DNA of 24,827 bases from Opitutales bacterium (GTDB lineage: Bacteria > Verrucomicrobiota > Verrucomicrobiia > Opitutales > Oceanipulchritudinaceae): positions 1 to 24,827 of the forward strand of contig SKLD01000191.1 in the NCBI GenBank assembly GCA_007123395.1. The letters are read 5' to 3'. The notes under the pieces are model-generated. The model was not told the DNA's origin, made no database searches, and saw only the letters and a list, made by a program, of their open reading frames with translations. How positions within the stretch are numbered: position 1 is the stretch's first letter; every line of letters starts with the position of its first letter. The position numbers and the translations under genes are program-made. Of the stretch, positions 7,452-14,878 are shown one piece after another.

Positions 7452-8453
7452 TCAAACCGTGCCGAAATACCCGCGGGCTTGCTCAACGTCCTCCCCGATT
7501 CGTTGGCGCAGGGCATTGACGGACTCAAAGCGCTGCTCCGGGCGAAGAAAGGTGAGCCACTCGGCGAGAAGGCAGTCACCGGTCGAGAAAGGGCAGCTTT
7601 CCGCGAGGACATGGCATTCGAGGCGCGGCTCAACGCCTTCCTCGACGGTGGGGCGGATGCCGAAGTTGGCCACGGCAGGCAGGCCGTCCTCCCGCGGATC
7701 GCCTGGGCGGCGGACATTTGCGGCGTAGACGCCGAAGCGGGGGAGCAACTCCGGGGACCACGGCAGGTTGAGGGTGGGGAAACCGAGCTGGCGTCCCAGC
7801 CGTTTGCCCCGCGTGACCGTGGAAAGCGTGGCGTAGGGCCGTCCGAGCAGCTCGTTGGCTTCGGCGACGGCACCGCCGCGCAGGCACTCGCGAATGCGCG
7901 AACTGCTGATGGGAGAGACGCCGTGCATGAGGCGCGGCTCGCCGCGCACGCGCACGCCGACTTCTTCGCCGCTGGCGGCAAGGACCGTGACATCCCCCTT
8001 GCGCCCCCGCCCGAAACGGAAGTTTTCACCCACGTACACGCCCGCGAGCGTCGGCAGGGCGAAACGCAAAGCCGGTAAAAAGTCTTGGGCGGAGAGCGCC
8101 GCGAAGTCGGGACCGAAGGTCTTCCACATGACGTAGTCCACGCCGGCCTCGAAAAGCCGCCGATTTTTCATCGCGGCGGGCATGAAGAGGAGCGTGGGAT
8201 CGTCCGGGCGGAAGAGGCGGCTCGGGTGCGGGTGGAAGGTGAGCACACCGGAGCGCCCTCCTTCGTTGCGAGCGGCTTCGACGGCCGCGCCGATGACACA
8301 CAGGTGGCCCCGGTGTACGCCGTCGAAGATCCCCACGGCAAGGTGCAAGGGCGCGGGCGCCTCCGCCTTCGCGGTATCCCGCAGCTCCGGACGCGGGAAG
8401 ATATCGGTCTCCGGCAACACGATAAATCCGGGAATGCGGTCGAGCGCGTCCAT
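7452..8453 (-). CDS. ribF: Bifunctional riboflavin kinase / FAD synthetase
   Basis: 333 residues, close to the usual length. The N-terminal adenylyltransferase domain shows GIFDGVHRGH (about residues 41-50), HPHPSRLF and SSSRIRECL, the nucleotidyltransferase signatures. The C-terminal kinase domain shows GRQLGFPTLNL and NFGIRPTV. The enzyme phosphorylates riboflavin to FMN and adenylates it to FAD in the cytosol. The ATG at 8453 is used: the frame runs open to 8687 but that part lies antiparallel over the truB end and has no homology-like content. It starts 20 bases after the truB stop and is the last gene of the nusA operon, the classic location next to truB. Confidence 0.95.
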   Translation of the reverse strand: MDALDRIPGFIVLPETDIFPRPELRDTAKAEAPAPLHLAVGIFDGVHRGHLCVIGAAVEAARNEGGRSGVLTFHPHPSRLFRPDDPTLLFMPAAMKNRRLFEAGVDYVMWKTFGPDFAALSAQDFLPALRFALPTLAGVYVGENFRFGRGRKGDVTVLAASGEEVGVRVRGEPRLMHGVSPISSSRIRECLRGGAVAEANELLGRPYATLSTVTRGKRLGRQLGFPTLNLPWSPELLPRFGVYAANVRRPGDPREDGLPAVANFGIRPTVEEGVEPRLECHVLAESCPFSTGDCLLAEWLTFLRPEQRFESVNALRQRIGEDVEQARGYFGTV

Positions 8454-8473
8454 AGGAAAATACGGACAGAGTG

Positions 8474-9193
8474 TTACAGCACCTTGCTCGGGACCACTTG
8501 ATACGAAGGAATCAGCTCCGAGAAAATTTCGGCAGGCTCCATCTCCTCGAACTCCGCCAGCTCCAGCGAGTCCTCGATCTGGAAGCGGTCGATCTCGACG
8601 CGCCGCAGTTCCTTGAGAAACGCGCCGCATCCGATCTTCTGTCCCATGTCGTGTGCGACCGTGCGCACATAGGTGCCCTTGCTGCACGCCAGCGTGAAAT
8701 CGAACTCCGGAGACTCCCAGCGGTCGACGGTAAACCGGCTTATGCGGATGACGCGCGCCTCGCGCTCCACCTCCTTGCCCTTGCGGGCGAGCTTGTAGAG
8801 GGGCACGCCCTCGATCTTCTTGGCGGAGAACATGGGCGGGGTCTGATACTGATCGCCGACAAAGGTGTCGATGACCGCACGCAGATCCTCCTCCGACATT
8901 TCGGGAACGGGATGTTCCTCCGTCGTTTCGCCCTCGGCGTCATGCGTGTTCGTCGAGCGCCCGAATTCGATGGTGCCTTCATACACCTTGTCGAGTCCGA
9001 TGAGGTACTGCGACAGCTTCGTCGCCTTGCCCACGAGGATGATGACCAGTCCCGTGGCCATGGGGTCGAGCGTGCCGGCGTGGCCGATGCGCTTCATGCG
9101 CAGCTTGCGCCGAACGCGGTCGACAACATCGTGCGAAGTAATACCCGACGGCTTGTCGATAAGGAGAACGCCTTCGTAATCACCTTGGCTCAT
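8474..9193 (-). CDS. truB: tRNA pseudouridine-55 synthase
   Basis: 239 residues. TruB makes pseudouridine 55 in the T-loop of most tRNAs. GVLLIDKPSGITSHDVV at the N-terminus and GHAGTLDPMATG with catalytic Asp43 are diagnostic; QYQTPPMFSAKK and CSKGTYVRTVAHDMG follow in the expected order. The protein is short at the C-terminus and lacks the PUA-type extension of the E. coli enzyme, ending soon after the catalytic fold. The start at 9193 is fixed by an ATGA overlap with nrnA, with AAAGG 7 bases before it. Confidence 0.96.
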   Translation of the reverse strand: MSQGDYEGVLLIDKPSGITSHDVVDRVRRKLRMKRIGHAGTLDPMATGLVIILVGKATKLSQYLIGLDKVYEGTIEFGRSTNTHDAEGETTEEHPVPEMSEEDLRAVIDTFVGDQYQTPPMFSAKKIEGVPLYKLARKGKEVEREARVIRISRFTVDRWESPEFDFTLACSKGTYVRTVAHDMGQKIGCGAFLKELRRVEIDRFQIEDSLELAEFEEMEPAEIFSELIPSYQVVPSKVL

Positions 9194-10227
9194 GACGAAA
9201 CCTTTGCTTTTGCCGCGGTGCCCGTGCCGCTGCCGTTGACCTCGCGCAAATGCGCGTCGAGGCCTTTGATAAGGACCGGGTAAAACGCATCGAGCTTCAT
9301 CTCCGGATTGAAGCCCGCCGCGCAGGCATGCCCTCCGCCGTTGAAGCGCTTGGCCACGACATCGACCCGCATGCGCGGATCCTTCGCGCGAAAGCTGCCT
9401 TTGAGCGCGCCCTCCCGCTGTTCGAGGAGCACACCGATTTCAACACCGTCGATCGCCCGCGCGTAGTCAACGAGGCCCTCAGTGTCTTCCTTCCGCGCAT
9501 CCGTCGCCTTCCAGTCGTCTTCATCAAGAATGCCAATGCAAACACGTCCACCGCACTCGAACCGGAAGGAAGCGAGAAAGCGTTGCAGGAGGGCGAGCTT
9601 GGCGCGGCTCTCGCGCTCGTAGAGAGCGAGGGCGGCGGCGGCGGGATCAGCCCCGCGGTCCATAAGATCGCAGCAGATGCCGAAAGTCTGCCGGGTGGTC
9701 GAGGAGAAACGGAATTGGCCGGTGTCGGTTGCGATTCCGATATAGAGCGCCTGCGCGGTTACAGGGTCGATTTCGAACCCGGCATCAATGAAGCAACCGG
9801 CAAGGATTTCGCCGGTCGCCGCACTCGTTCCGTCGATAATATTGTGTTCCGCGTAGCGTGTATTGGAAATATGGTGGTCAATGTTTAAAAAAGGCTTGAT
9901 GCCGAGTCCCTTGAAGACATCACCGAGCCGCTTCGTGTCCGCACAGTCGACTGTCACGATGACGTGGTCCGTGAAGTCGTAGTCTTCATCGCCGAAAAAG
10001 GGAGTATCCCCTACAAAAGGCTCACAGGCAGGCGGCACCTCGTGGTTATTGACTGCCGTTGCTTCGGCACCGAGCGCGCGCAAGACGCGTACGAGGGCCA
10101 CCTGCGAACCGATGCAGTCGCCGTCCGGGCGCACATGGCCGTAGACGGCGACCTTTTTTCTGGCGAGGCCGCGCAGAAGATCCGGCAGGGTGCCGCTGAA
10201 TTCCGCGTAGTACAGTTCTCTCTTCAT
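9190..10227 (-). CDS. nrnA: DHH/DHHA1 phosphoesterase, NrnA-type oligoribonuclease
   Basis: 345 residues. Metal-binding motifs run in the DHH-family order: HVRPDGDCIGS (H31, D35, D37), VDCAD (D94) and DHH (117-119). The C-terminal DHHA1 domain ends in FNGGGHACAAG. NrnA-type enzymes degrade short RNA oligomers (nanoRNA) to mononucleotides, and several also dephosphorylate 3'-phosphoadenosine 5'-phosphate. The gene overlaps rbfA before it and truB after it by 4 bases each (ATGA), so the three are translationally coupled. A DHH gene between rbfA and truB is a known arrangement in several phyla. The family is certain; the exact substrate range is inferred. Confidence 0.92.
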   Translation of the reverse strand: MKRELYYAEFSGTLPDLLRGLARKKVAVYGHVRPDGDCIGSQVALVRVLRALGAEATAVNNHEVPPACEPFVGDTPFFGDEDYDFTDHVIVTVDCADTKRLGDVFKGLGIKPFLNIDHHISNTRYAEHNIIDGTSAATGEILAGCFIDAGFEIDPVTAQALYIGIATDTGQFRFSSTTRQTFGICCDLMDRGADPAAAALALYERESRAKLALLQRFLASFRFECGGRVCIGILDEDDWKATDARKEDTEGLVDYARAIDGVEIGVLLEQREGALKGSFRAKDPRMRVDVVAKRFNGGGHACAAGFNPEMKLDAFYPVLIKGLDAHLREVNGSGTGTAAKAKVSS

Positions 10228-10616
10228 AAATTGTTCGTACCGGGGCGGCCGCCGCCGTCCTCGGACGGAGCGTCTTCACCGAGGAGGCCGAGATCGTCGA
10301 GGATTTCGTTCACGCGCGTGCCACGCTCCACCGCGTCGTCGCGCACAAACTCGAGCTGCGGGAAGTATTTGAGGACAATCGCACGCCCCACTTCACGCTG
10401 GATAGCCGTACGGTGCCCGGCAAAAAAACGCTCCGCCTCCCAGTCCGCACCGGGGGTATCGGTCGTGGAATAGTAGACGCGTGCCTTACGCAGGTTGGGC
10501 GCGGTGTCGACATCGACGATGGTCACGTGAACAGCGTCCTGCCGGAACCGCGTGTGCAAGACATGGCTGATCTCCCGCTTGAGGAGTTCGTTGACCCGGA
10601 CAACGCGCTGCGACAT
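10224..10616 (-). CDS. rbfA: Ribosome-binding factor A
   Basis: 130 residues from the ATG at 10616. RbfA is a small KH-fold protein needed for maturation of the 16S rRNA 5' end in the 30S subunit. The start SQRVVRVNELLKREIS and the later VTIVDVDTAPNLRKARVYYS match the family's two conserved blocks. The start is chosen because AGGGAG lies 8 bases upstream and the family begins here; the frame extends to 10664 without support. It follows infB by 59 bases and ends in an ATGA overlap with nrnA. The acidic, glycine-rich tail (EDAPSEDGGGRPG) is a non-conserved extension. Confidence 0.93.
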   Translation of the reverse strand: MSQRVVRVNELLKREISHVLHTRFRQDAVHVTIVDVDTAPNLRKARVYYSTTDTPGADWEAERFFAGHRTAIQREVGRAIVLKYFPQLEFVRDDAVERGTRVNEILDDLGLLGEDAPSEDGGGRPGTNNL

Positions 10617-10624
10617 GGCTATAG

Positions 10625-10630
10625 CTCCCT
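10625..10630 (-). promoter_or_regulatory. Shine-Dalgarno of rbfA
   Basis: AGGGAG on the minus strand sits 8 bases from the ATG at 10616 and decides that start over the 16-codon longer frame. Confidence 0.7.
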
Positions 10631-10675
10631 TTATTGTGACTGACCGCAAGAGCGGTGTATGCAACCGTCCGCGCC

Positions 10676-13234
10676 TCAGAGCGCGGGCTTGATCTTCTTG
10701 ATCTCAAACACCTCGATGGAGTCGCCTTCCTGGTACGCGTTGTATCCGTCTATCTGGATACCGCACTCGTAACCGGCGCGTACCTCGGTAGCGTCTTCCT
10801 TGAAGCGCTTGAGCGTGCCCACTTTGCTTTGGTGCACCATCTCGCCTTTGCGCATGAGGCGGGCGAGGCGGTCGCGCACGATGCGGCCTTCGGTGACCAT
10901 ACAACCCGCCACGAAGCCTTTGCCGAGGGGGAAGATCTGGCGCACTTCGGCAGCCCCGATCTTTTCTTCCACCAGCTCCGGCTCGAGGAGGTCGGCCATG
11001 GCGTCTTTCACGGCGTCGATCAACTCGTAAATGATGCTGCCCGTGATGATACGGATACCGTGGTGCTTGGCAAAAGCCGACACCCCGGTTTCCTGCGAAA
11101 CATTGAAGGCAATGAGTGAGGCCGAGGCGGCGCTCGCCATGAGCACGTCGTTGCGTGTGATGTCGCCCACGCCGGTATCCACGACTTCGATATCGATCTT
11201 GTCGCTCTTGATGCCGAGCAAGCTCGTCGCGATGGCCTCCGAAGTACCGTAAACGTCCGCTTTGACGACCACGCGGAAGACCTTCTTCTGGGTCTTCTCG
11301 ATGGCGGCGAACAAGTCCTCGATGGAAGCGGCGGTGTCGTCGTCGGTCTTACGATGGGCTTCGAGAACACGGCGGGCGCGCTCGTTCTCCTCCGCTTCGC
11401 GTTTCGCGGTGCGTTCGTTTTTGACGGTGTGGAAATCATCCCCCGCGCTCGGCGTGCCCGACCAGCCGATGATTTTCACAGGAGTTCCCGGAGTGACGGA
11501 TTTGAGGGGCTTGCCGTTGTCGTCGATGAGCTGGCGCACGCGGCACCAGTGCTCGTTGCAGACAAGCGCCGTGCCCGGCTTGAGCGTGCCACGCGTGACG
11601 ATGACACTTGCCGTTGAGCCGCGTCCGAGTTCCTTCTGCGCCTCAAGGACAACGCCCTCGGGATTGGCCTTCGGGTTGGCAACGATGCCTTCGGTCACTT
11701 CGGCCTGGAGGAGGATGGCTTCGAGAAGACCCTCGATGCCCTCGCCTTTGAGGGCCGAAACTTCGGCAAAGAGTGTCTCGCCGCCCCAGTCTTCCGGGGC
11801 AAGGTCGCGCTCCTGCATCTGCCGCTTCACGCGGTCAAGGTTGGCACCCGGAGCGTCGATCTTGTTGATCGCCACGACGACCGGCACCTTCGCCACGCGG
11901 GCATGCCCGAGGGCTTCGTCGGTCTGCGGCATGAAGCCATCGTCCGCCGCCACGACGAGAACGGCGATGTCGGTGACCTCGGCGCCCCGCGCGCGCATAT
12001 TCGAAAACGCGGCGTGTCCGGGCGTGTCGATAAAGGTGATTTTCTTGCCGTTGTGTTCGACTTGATAAGCGCCAATGTGCTGCGTGATGCCGCCGTGCTC
12101 GCCCGCCACGACGTTGGTCTTGCGGATGGTGTCGAGGAGCGTCGTCTTACCGTGGTCAACGTGGCCGAGAATACAGATAACCGGCGGGCGGGGCTCGAGG
12201 AGGGCGCTCTCGTCGACATCCTTGGCCTCTTCTTCTTTTTTCTGCGGGCCGCCTTCGCCGCGGTGGCGGACGATGAGTTCGAGGCCCTTGGAGCGCGCGA
12301 TGTTGGTCGCAACCTCCTCCTCGATGACGGAATTCATCGAGGCGAAAATCCCCAGTTCCATCAACTCGGAAATGATCTGGAAGGGTTTGCGCCCGATGAC
12401 GCCGGCAAAGTCGCGCACGACGATGGGCGATTTCACCTGCACGGGAATGAGCTTCGGCTCCGCCGGCGGCGCGGATTCTTCCGCGTCTTCGGTGGCGGCT
12501 TCGTCGGCTTCCGGGGCCTCGTCAGGCTTAGGCGCAGCGGGCGGCTTGGCCGGGACGGGAGGCACCATCGGCCGGGGCGCGGAAATACGCGGCGGCGCCA
12601 CCGGCGCGGGCCCGCGTGGCGGTAGCTTGGGCGGCGCACCCGCGCGGGGTGCGTCCTTCGCGGCGGGTGCCTCGGGTTTTGCCTTGGCTTCCGCTTCCGG
12701 CTTCGATTTCTCCGGATGGGCCGCCTCCTTGGGTGCTTCCGGACGGAGAATCGCCTTCGGGAAAGAGGGTTTGACGCCACCGCCCTTTCCGGGGCGCGGC
12801 GGCGGACGGAAGCCGGGGGCCGCGCCCGGGCGGATCGTCACAGCAGGACCTTTAGGCAGCGGCGGCGGTGCTTTGCCCGGGGAGGTGATCCGCGGCGGAG
12901 CGGGCGGCGGGGCCGCCTGCGCCTTGCGCTCGGCCTCCTCCTTTTCACGCTCAAGACGCTCGCGTTCGATGTCCTCCTTGGTGCGGATGATCGCCCCGGC
13001 CGGGGGCTTGGGGACGGCAGGTTTTTCCGGCTCGGGCGCAGCGGTCTCTTCTTCAGCGGGCTTCTCACCGCTTTCCGGCTCAGGTGCGAACTCCTCGCGC
13101 AGACTCTCCGCGGAGATATTGTCGATAGTGCTGGAGGCGCTCTTGACCTCATATCCCCGGTCGCGCAGGAGCGCGATCAACTCGGGGTTTTCCATTCCGA
13201 TTTCTTTGGAAAGCTGGTAGATTCTAACGGCCAT
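10676..13234 (-). CDS. infB: Translation initiation factor IF-2
   Basis: 852 residues from the ATG at 13234. The N-terminus AVRIYQLSKEIGMENPEL is the usual IF2 N-domain. A long low-complexity region rich in Pro, Ala, Lys and Glu covers about residues 50-270. A second IF2_N-like module (VVRDFAGVIGRKPFQIISEL) precedes the GTPase domain: GHVDHGKTT near residue 356 (G1), DTPGHAAF near 402 (G3), NKID near 453 (G4) and SALKGEG (G5). The C-terminal domains bind initiator fMet-tRNA. The protein brings fMet-tRNA to the 30S subunit and promotes subunit joining. It lies 53 bases after nusA in the standard order. The frame continues to 13468 over the nusA end but nothing supports that start. Confidence 0.96.
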   Translation of the reverse strand: MAVRIYQLSKEIGMENPELIALLRDRGYEVKSASSTIDNISAESLREEFAPEPESGEKPAEEETAAPEPEKPAVPKPPAGAIIRTKEDIERERLEREKEEAERKAQAAPPPAPPRITSPGKAPPPLPKGPAVTIRPGAAPGFRPPPRPGKGGGVKPSFPKAILRPEAPKEAAHPEKSKPEAEAKAKPEAPAAKDAPRAGAPPKLPPRGPAPVAPPRISAPRPMVPPVPAKPPAAPKPDEAPEADEAATEDAEESAPPAEPKLIPVQVKSPIVVRDFAGVIGRKPFQIISELMELGIFASMNSVIEEEVATNIARSKGLELIVRHRGEGGPQKKEEEAKDVDESALLEPRPPVICILGHVDHGKTTLLDTIRKTNVVAGEHGGITQHIGAYQVEHNGKKITFIDTPGHAAFSNMRARGAEVTDIAVLVVAADDGFMPQTDEALGHARVAKVPVVVAINKIDAPGANLDRVKRQMQERDLAPEDWGGETLFAEVSALKGEGIEGLLEAILLQAEVTEGIVANPKANPEGVVLEAQKELGRGSTASVIVTRGTLKPGTALVCNEHWCRVRQLIDDNGKPLKSVTPGTPVKIIGWSGTPSAGDDFHTVKNERTAKREAEENERARRVLEAHRKTDDDTAASIEDLFAAIEKTQKKVFRVVVKADVYGTSEAIATSLLGIKSDKIDIEVVDTGVGDITRNDVLMASAASASLIAFNVSQETGVSAFAKHHGIRIITGSIIYELIDAVKDAMADLLEPELVEEKIGAAEVRQIFPLGKGFVAGCMVTEGRIVRDRLARLMRKGEMVHQSKVGTLKRFKEDATEVRAGYECGIQIDGYNAYQEGDSIEVFEIKKIKPAL

Positions 13235-13287
13235 AACGTATTGTTCTCTCGGTTTGCGGACGGATGGGACGGCGGCAAAAGCGAGCT

Positions 13288-14538
13288 TCAGGACTGGACG
13301 CTCCGGTGCGCCGCGACGATCTCCACGAGACGCGCCGCATCCTCTTCGCCAAAGCCCATGGCGACGAGGTCCTTCGCCTCCACGCCCTCGAATGTCTCGG
13401 GGCTGACCAGACCCTGCTGGACGAGAAAGGCCGCCACCTCGTCGGAGATGCCTTCGACGCCCTCCCAACCGCGGATGGCCTCGCGCATCTTCGCATCGAA
13501 GCCGACCTCGGCGACCTGCTCCTTGGCGATGTCGAGCTTCCAGCCGATGAGGCGGGAGGTGAGCCGGGCATTCTGGCCGCGGCGGCCGATGGCGATAGAG
13601 AGGTCGTCTTCGCTGACTTCAAAGTAAATGCGGCGGTTTTTCTCGTCGACACGGATGTTACGGGGCTCCGCCGGACGGATCGCTTCCGCGAGCATTTCGA
13701 CGGGATCCTCGTAATACTTCACGATGTCGATCTTCTCGCCGCCGAGTTCGCGCACGATGCTCTTCACGCGCGCCCCGCGCGCGCCCACGCAGGCCCCGAC
13801 GGGATCGACTTTGGGATCGTTGCTGCTCACCGCGATCTTCGAGCGGTAGCCGGGCTCGCGGCTGATGGCCTCGAGGACGACCGTCCCGTCGGCGATCTCC
13901 GCCACCTCCAGTTCGAAGAGGCGACGGACGAACTTCACGCTCGCGCGGGAGAGGATCAGCTCCGGACCGCGGTTGGTCGGCTCGATGTTGAGGAGGAGGC
14001 AGCGGATACGCTCGCCCGGCGCGTAGTCCTCGCCGGGAACCCGCTCGCGCGGCGGCAGAATGGCCTCGGCCTTGCCGAGATCGACAATGAGGTCGCCGCG
14101 CTCGCGGCGGCGCACGATCCCGGAAACGATGTCGCCCACCTGGTCTTTGTAATCGTCGTAGATGCGCTCCTTCTCGAACTGACGCAGGCGCTGCATGATC
14201 GCCTGGCGTGCTGTCTGCGCGGCGATGCGCCCGAGCGCCTCGGGGTCGACTTCCTTTTCGATGAACACCCCGACCTCCGCCTGCGGGTTGAGCTGGCGGG
14301 CTTTCTCGATATGGATCTCGCGCCGCGGATCACTCACGGAGTCAACCACTTCCAGAATCGACCATGCCTTCAAGGCACCGCTTTTGGGGTTGATCTCGAT
14401 CTTCAACTCCTGGCCGGCGTTCACGCCCCGCTGCGCGGCACTGCGAATGGCATTGGTGATCGCCGCGATCATGTCGTCGCGCGGGATCCCCTTCTCCTTC
14501 TCCATATATTCGAGAACGGAAAGTATCTCTTGGCTCAT
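13288..14538 (-). CDS. nusA: Transcription termination/antitermination factor NusA
   Basis: 416 residues from the ATG at 14538. The N-terminal RNA-polymerase-binding domain starts SQEILSVLEYMEKEKGI. An S1 domain (VGDIVSGIVRRRERGDLIVD) begins near residue 134, KH1 (GACVGARGARVKSIVREL) near 245 and KH2 (LSIAIGRRGQNARLTSRLIGW) near 310; all are intact. A short C-terminal helical tail follows with one HhH/acidic-repeat-like unit, shorter than in E. coli. NusA strengthens pausing and intrinsic termination and takes part in antitermination complexes. It is the first gene of the operon. The hairpin in its leader and the known NusA feedback in other bacteria suggest autoregulation. No strong Shine-Dalgarno is seen. 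Confidence 0.95.
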   Translation of the reverse strand: MSQEILSVLEYMEKEKGIPRDDMIAAITNAIRSAAQRGVNAGQELKIEINPKSGALKAWSILEVVDSVSDPRREIHIEKARQLNPQAEVGVFIEKEVDPEALGRIAAQTARQAIMQRLRQFEKERIYDDYKDQVGDIVSGIVRRRERGDLIVDLGKAEAILPPRERVPGEDYAPGERIRCLLLNIEPTNRGPELILSRASVKFVRRLFELEVAEIADGTVVLEAISREPGYRSKIAVSSNDPKVDPVGACVGARGARVKSIVRELGGEKIDIVKYYEDPVEMLAEAIRPAEPRNIRVDEKNRRIYFEVSEDDLSIAIGRRGQNARLTSRLIGWKLDIAKEQVAEVGFDAKMREAIRGWEGVEGISDEVAAFLVQQGLVSPETFEGVEAKDLVAMGFGEEDAARLVEIVAAHRSVQS

Positions 14539-14575
14539 CGGTCTGGGTTGAATGGTTGTCTGTTTCTCAGCCGAT

Positions 14576-14603
14576 AAAAAAAAGCGGGCCTCGACCCACT
14601 TTT
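14576..14603 (-). terminator. Terminator-like hairpin in the nusA leader (candidate attenuator)
   Basis: In RNA from the minus strand, AAAGUGGG pairs with CCCGCUUU (one G-U wobble) around a 6-base loop and runs directly into a total of eight U. It lies between the promoter at 14632-14660 and the nusA start at 14538, about 20 bases into the transcript. It therefore cannot end an upstream gene and looks like a regulatory terminator. Confidence 0.6.
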
Positions 14604-14631
14604 CCCCGTCGGCACAAATGGAAAAACGACA

Positions 14632-14660
14632 AATACACCGCGCCCGAATCGCGCTGTCAA
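14632..14660 (-). promoter_or_regulatory. Sigma70-type promoter of the nusA-ribF operon
   Basis: Minus strand: perfect -35 TTGACA (14655-14660), 17-base spacer, -10 TGTATT (14632-14637, 4 of 6). The predicted start is near 14625, giving a leader of about 87 bases before nusA. Confidence 0.7.
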
Positions 14661-14878
14661 GCTTCGCTCCGGACCCGCGCAACCTTTTGCTCCCCCACGT
14701 TAGCCCGGCAAAAACCCACGGCACGGCCCGGTAATTCATTGCGTCGTTGTCATGGCGGCCGGTTCCGTGGGCAGGGTGCCGTGGCTCCGCCGCCACGGGC
14801 GCATGAGCGGCAAAGCTTGGGAGTTACGTTCCGCATTGCCAGCGGAGATGAGCGACAACAGCCTGCGGTGTTTTTCCC
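14661..14878. other. Spacer between divergent nusA operon and tgt
   Basis: The full gap between the nusA and tgt starts is 340 bases. The nusA side holds the promoter and leader hairpin described separately. In the remaining bases I see no gene, no convincing plus-strand promoter and no clear Shine-Dalgarno for tgt. Open frames here are extensions of antisense shadows. Confidence 0.5.

Noticed and set aside
8454..8687. N-terminal extension of ribF
   Set aside because: Overlaps the truB coding end and adds 78 residues without homology; the family start is at 8453.
12075..13220. 381-codon Gly/Ser-rich plus-strand frame
   Set aside because: Antisense of the IF2 low-complexity linker; glycine richness is the complement of proline codons.
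13235..13468. N-terminal extension of infB
   Set aside because: Arg/Gly-rich translation of the nusA end in another frame; the IF2 N-domain begins at 13234.
13264..14577. 437-codon open frame on the plus strand
   Set aside because: Mirror of nusA, whose S1 and KH domains are unmistakable on the other strand.
14539..14796. N-terminal extension of nusA
   Set aside because: It would run through the promoter and the leader hairpin; the conserved NusA start is at 14538.
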